Assembly (NCBI GenBank): GCA_001319865.1
Contig: BBSL01000283.1
Coordinates: 1-55,374, forward strand
DNA length: 55,374 nt
Source of the DNA: Burkholderia sp. E7m39
Lineage (GTDB): Bacteria; Pseudomonadota; Gammaproteobacteria; Burkholderiales; Burkholderiaceae
Direction: 5' to 3'
Positions 52,905-55,374 of the stretch are shown here, piece after piece. The position numbers were made by a program, and so were the translations under genes. The stretch's first letter is position 1. Every line of letters starts with the position of its first letter. The notes below the pieces were generated by a model, which did no database searches, had not been told where the DNA came from, and saw only the letters and a program-made list of their open reading frames with translations.

Positions 52905-53894
52905 ATGCTACATGATCTCGTCGAGCAGTACGGGCCTGCCATTGTTTTTGTCAACGTGCTGGCCGCGTCGATCGGGCTGCCCGTGCCCGCCATGCCTTGC
53001 CTCGTGCTGTTCGGCGCGATGGCCGCGATGCATCCCGGGTCGGTCGGCGCGCAGGTGCTGCCCGTGCTCGTGCTCGCCGTGTTCGCCACGCTGATCGGCG
53101 ACAGCGCATGGTTCGCGGCCGGCCGCATCTACGGCGGCAACACGCTCAAGACGTTGTGCAAGCTGTCGCTGTCGCGCGACACCTGCGTGAAAAAGACGGA
53201 GCGCTTCTTCGGCCGCTGGGGCGTGCGCGTGCTGGCTGTCGCGAAGTTCGTGCCGGGCCTGTCGATCGTGTCCATTCCGATGGCGGGCGCCATGGGCACG
53301 CCGTACCGCACGTTCCTCGCCTACGACAGCATCGGCGCAACGCTTTGGTCGGGGCTCGGTCTCGTGCTCGGCGTGGTGTTCGCGCAGCAGATCGACATGC
53401 TGTTCGCGGGCGCGAGCCGTCTCGGCAAGATGACGGCTGTGATCGTCGTGGTGCTGCTCGCCATTTACTGCGCGTACCGCTGGTATCGGCGCCGTCAGCT
53501 GATCAAGAAGCTCGCCACCGCGCGCATGGATGTCGACGAGCTGTACAACCTGATGCTCGACAAGCGTTCGCCCGTCCTGTTCGACATCCGCTCGCAGGAA
53601 AAGCGCGCGCTCGATCCGTTCGTGATTCCCGGCTCGGTGTTCGCGGATGAGCGCCAGCTCGACGAAATCGTCGCGAAGTATCCGCACGACCAGAAGCTCG
53701 TGATCTATTGCTCGTGCCCGAACGAGGTGTCGGCGGCATGGATGGCGAAGCAACTGACGCAAGCCGGTTTCCGGGACGTGGTGCCGCTGCGCGGCGGGCT
53801 CGATGCATGGCGCGACGCCGGCCGCCAGCTCGAGCCGCTCGCCGAAGAAATCGAACCGCCGCTGGACCTCGGCATCACGCCAAAGACTGTCTGA
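52905..53894 (+). CDS. DedA-family membrane protein fused to a rhodanese domain
   Basis: 329 residues. Residues 1-200 form a DedA (SNARE-associated) membrane domain: GLPVPAMP re-entrant segment, FGRWGVRVLAVAKFVPGLS, and two further membrane helices ending near YCAYRWYRRR. DedA proteins act in lipid or proton-dependent membrane homeostasis. Residues about 215-310 are a rhodanese domain, LFDIRSQEKRALDPFVIPGS with active-site C269 in VIYCSCPNEVSAA and the terminal LRGGLDAWRDAG. The fused domain would face the cytoplasm and suggests a sulfur- or redox-linked role. The next gene starts 52 bases downstream on the same strand. Confidence 0.88.
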   Translation: MLHDLVEQYGPAIVFVNVLAASIGLPVPAMPCLVLFGAMAAMHPGSVGAQVLPVLVLAVFATLIGDSAWFAAGRIYGGNTLKTLCKLSLSRDTCVKKTERFFGRWGVRVLAVAKFVPGLSIVSIPMAGAMGTPYRTFLAYDSIGATLWSGLGLVLGVVFAQQIDMLFAGASRLGKMTAVIVVVLLAIYCAYRWYRRRQLIKKLATARMDVDELYNLMLDKRSPVLFDIRSQEKRALDPFVIPGSVFADERQLDEIVAKYPHDQKLVIYCSCPNEVSAAWMAKQLTQAGFRDVVPLRGGLDAWRDAGRQLEPLAEEIEPPLDLGITPKTV

Positions 53895-53946
53895 ACGGGA
53901 TTGCGCTGCGGCCGCAGCGGTCCGCAGCAAAGCTAGGAGCGCACGT

Positions 53947-55374
53947 ATGGGTGTAACGCGAGAGGGTGAAGACGCGCAGCGCGCCGCTGTCAACGAGGCG
54001 CCGTTCTCGACGCTGTCGACGCGCCGTCATCAGATGTTTCCCGAACTTCAAGCGGAAGAAATCAAGCGCATCTGCAAGTTTGGCGAACGCCGCCACTTTG
54101 AGCCGGGCGAGCTGTTGTGCCGCACGGGCAGCACGGGGCCAGGGATGTTCGTGCTGCTGTCGGGGTCGGTCAAGGTCTATCAGCGCGACGGCCTCGGGCG
54201 CGAACTGCTCGTCAACGTACATCACAAAGGCTCGTTTCTCGCCGAAGTCGGTCAGTTGTCCGGCAAGCCGGCGCTCGTCGACGGCCTGGCGCTCGAACCC
54301 GTCGAGGCCTTGCTGATCGAACCCGAACGGCTGCGCGCGCTGATCGTCGCGGAAGCCGAACTCGGCGAGCGCATCATGCGCGCGCTGATCCTGCGTCGCG
54401 TCGGGCTGATCGAGCGCGGCGCGGGCGGGCCGATCATCGTCGGCAAGAGCAACGACCGGCGGCTGGTGTCGCTGCAAGGTTTCCTGTCGCGCAACGGCCA
54501 TCCTCACACGGTGCTCGACGAACGCGACGAAGACGGACTGCGCGTGATCGAGCAGTTCGCAGCCGGTCCCGAAGACATGCCGCTCGTGATCTGCCCGGAC
54601 GGCTCCGTGCTGCGCCATCCGAGCGACCCCGAACTGGCGACGTGTCTCGGCATGATCCCCGACCTCGATTCGGAGCACGTGTACGACGTGGCCATCGTCG
54701 GTGCGGGTCCGGCGGGCCTCGCCACTGCCGTGTATGCGGCGTCGGAAGGTCTGTCCGTGATCGTGCTGGACAGCCGCGCGCCGGGCGGCCAGGCGGGCGC
54801 CAGCTCGCGCATAGAAAACTATCTCGGCTTCCCGACGGGCATTTCCGGTCAGGCGCTCGCGGGCCGCGCGTTCGTGCAGGCGCAGAAGTTCGGCGCGCAT
54901 GTCGCGATTCCCGTGAAGGTCAAGCATCTGCATTGCGAGGAGCGTCCGTACCGGCTCGAACTGCAGTGCCAGGGCAGCATCCGCGCGCAGTCGGTGGTGA
55001 TCGCGAGCGGCGCGGTGTATCGCCGGCCGGAGATCGACGGGCTCGACCGCTTCGACGGACGCGGCATCTACTACTGGGCGTCGCCCGTCGAGGCGAAGCT
55101 GTGCAAGCGCGAGGAGATCGTGCTGGTCGGCGGCGGCAATTCGGCTGGCCAAGGCATCGTCTATCTCGCTTCGCACGCGAAGCACATCCACGTGCTGATC
55201 CGCCGCAGCGGCTTCGAGGCAACGATGTCGCGCTATCTGATCGACCGGATTGCGTCGCTGCCGAATGTCACCGTTTATCCGGGCACGGAGATCGGCTGGC
55301 TCGAAGGCACGGAAGGCGGCCTCGCGCAGGTCGGGCTGAAAAGTCCTTGCGCCGACGGACGCGATCGCTTCGAC
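53947..55374 (+). CDS. Cyclic-nucleotide-binding domain / thioredoxin-reductase-like FAD protein (partial)
   Basis: The first 476 residues are present; the gene runs past the window end. Residues about 30-150 form a cNMP-binding beta-barrel (FEPGELLCRTGSTGPGMFVLLSGSVKVY). A linker domain follows, then an FAD/NAD-binding reductase: VAIVGAGPAGLATAVYA, PGGQAGASSRIENYLGFP, and the NADPH motif LVGGGNSAGQ. Between the two nucleotide domains thioredoxin reductases carry a CxxC; here the same place reads IYYWASPVEA, without cysteines. It therefore cannot act as a classical thioredoxin reductase. AGGAG lies upstream of ATG 53947. Probably cotranscribed with the DedA-rhodanese gene. Confidence 0.87.
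   Translation, partial: MGVTREGEDAQRAAVNEAPFSTLSTRRHQMFPELQAEEIKRICKFGERRHFEPGELLCRTGSTGPGMFVLLSGSVKVYQRDGLGRELLVNVHHKGSFLAEVGQLSGKPALVDGLALEPVEALLIEPERLRALIVAEAELGERIMRALILRRVGLIERGAGGPIIVGKSNDRRLVSLQGFLSRNGHPHTVLDERDEDGLRVIEQFAAGPEDMPLVICPDGSVLRHPSDPELATCLGMIPDLDSEHVYDVAIVGAGPAGLATAVYAASEGLSVIVLDSRAPGGQAGASSRIENYLGFPTGISGQALAGRAFVQAQKFGAHVAIPVKVKHLHCEERPYRLELQCQGSIRAQSVVIASGAVYRRPEIDGLDRFDGRGIYYWASPVEAKLCKREEIVLVGGGNSAGQGIVYLASHAKHIHVLIRRSGFEATMSRYLIDRIASLPNVTVYPGTEIGWLEGTEGGLAQVGLKSPCADGRDRFD

Noticed and set aside
1..55374. tRNA/rRNA genes, CRISPR arrays, replication origin, toxin-antitoxin pairs, phage integrase
   Set aside because: Looked for on both strands by eye; no cloverleaf, regular repeat array, integrase or paired toxin/antitoxin frames were recognised. 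A tRNAscan or CRISPR finder run would settle this.

Overview
The window is GC-rich DNA with the gene content and codon bias of a beta-proteobacterium of the Burkholderiaceae, most like Paraburkholderia. Supporting signs are a short H-NS-type protein, a Burkholderia-type trimeric porin, IclR and LysR regulators beside sugar-acid operons, an Aer-type chemoreceptor behind a sigma-28 promoter, and small Burkholderia-style hypothetical proteins. No tRNA, rRNA, CRISPR array, intact insertion sequence or phage was found.

Layout. Positions 25-2322 hold a chemoreceptor and a thioesterase. Positions 2435-11381 are one nine-gene minus-strand operon: a CUT2 ABC sugar importer (binding protein, ATPase, permease), then a two-subunit UxaA-type dehydratase, aldo/keto reductase, COG3618 lactonase, SDR and FAH hydrolase. 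Together these fit a complete non-phosphorylating L-fucose (6-deoxy sugar) route ending in pyruvate plus lactate, with a divergent IclR regulator at 11639-12448. Next come a class A acid phosphatase, two unknown proteins, and an acyl-CoA-synthetase/GNAT fusion (14766-17189).

Positions 17616-33750 are an accessory block. Two paralogous type-1-like (FimA/C/D) chaperone-usher operons lie on either side of prfC. The block is edged by a truncated LysR gene on the left and by truncated MFS and gabD genes, a possible mobile-element tail and a 21-bp repeat on the right. Locus 2 carries a repeated promoter-like module before fimA and before the usher gene.

Positions 33888-41165 carry H-NS, small and envelope proteins, a PAS/sigma-54 activator divergent from a GntP permease with a clear -24/-12 promoter, and an AT-rich stretch beside small unknown genes. 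Positions 41254-55374 hold a fused CoA-transferase with a triplicated ribosome-binding-site unit, an EAL-domain relic, a porin, an RcsC-like hybrid kinase without an adjacent response regulator, an Aer-like receptor, ogt, a DedA-rhodanese fusion, and a thioredoxin-reductase-like protein with an N-terminal cyclic-nucleotide-binding domain but no CxxC pair, cut by the window end.

I see no obviously new defence or biosynthetic system. The observations most worth following are the repeated fimbrial promoter module, the decayed gab region, the CxxC-less reductase next to the rhodanese fusion, and the repeated leader of the CoA-transferase gene.
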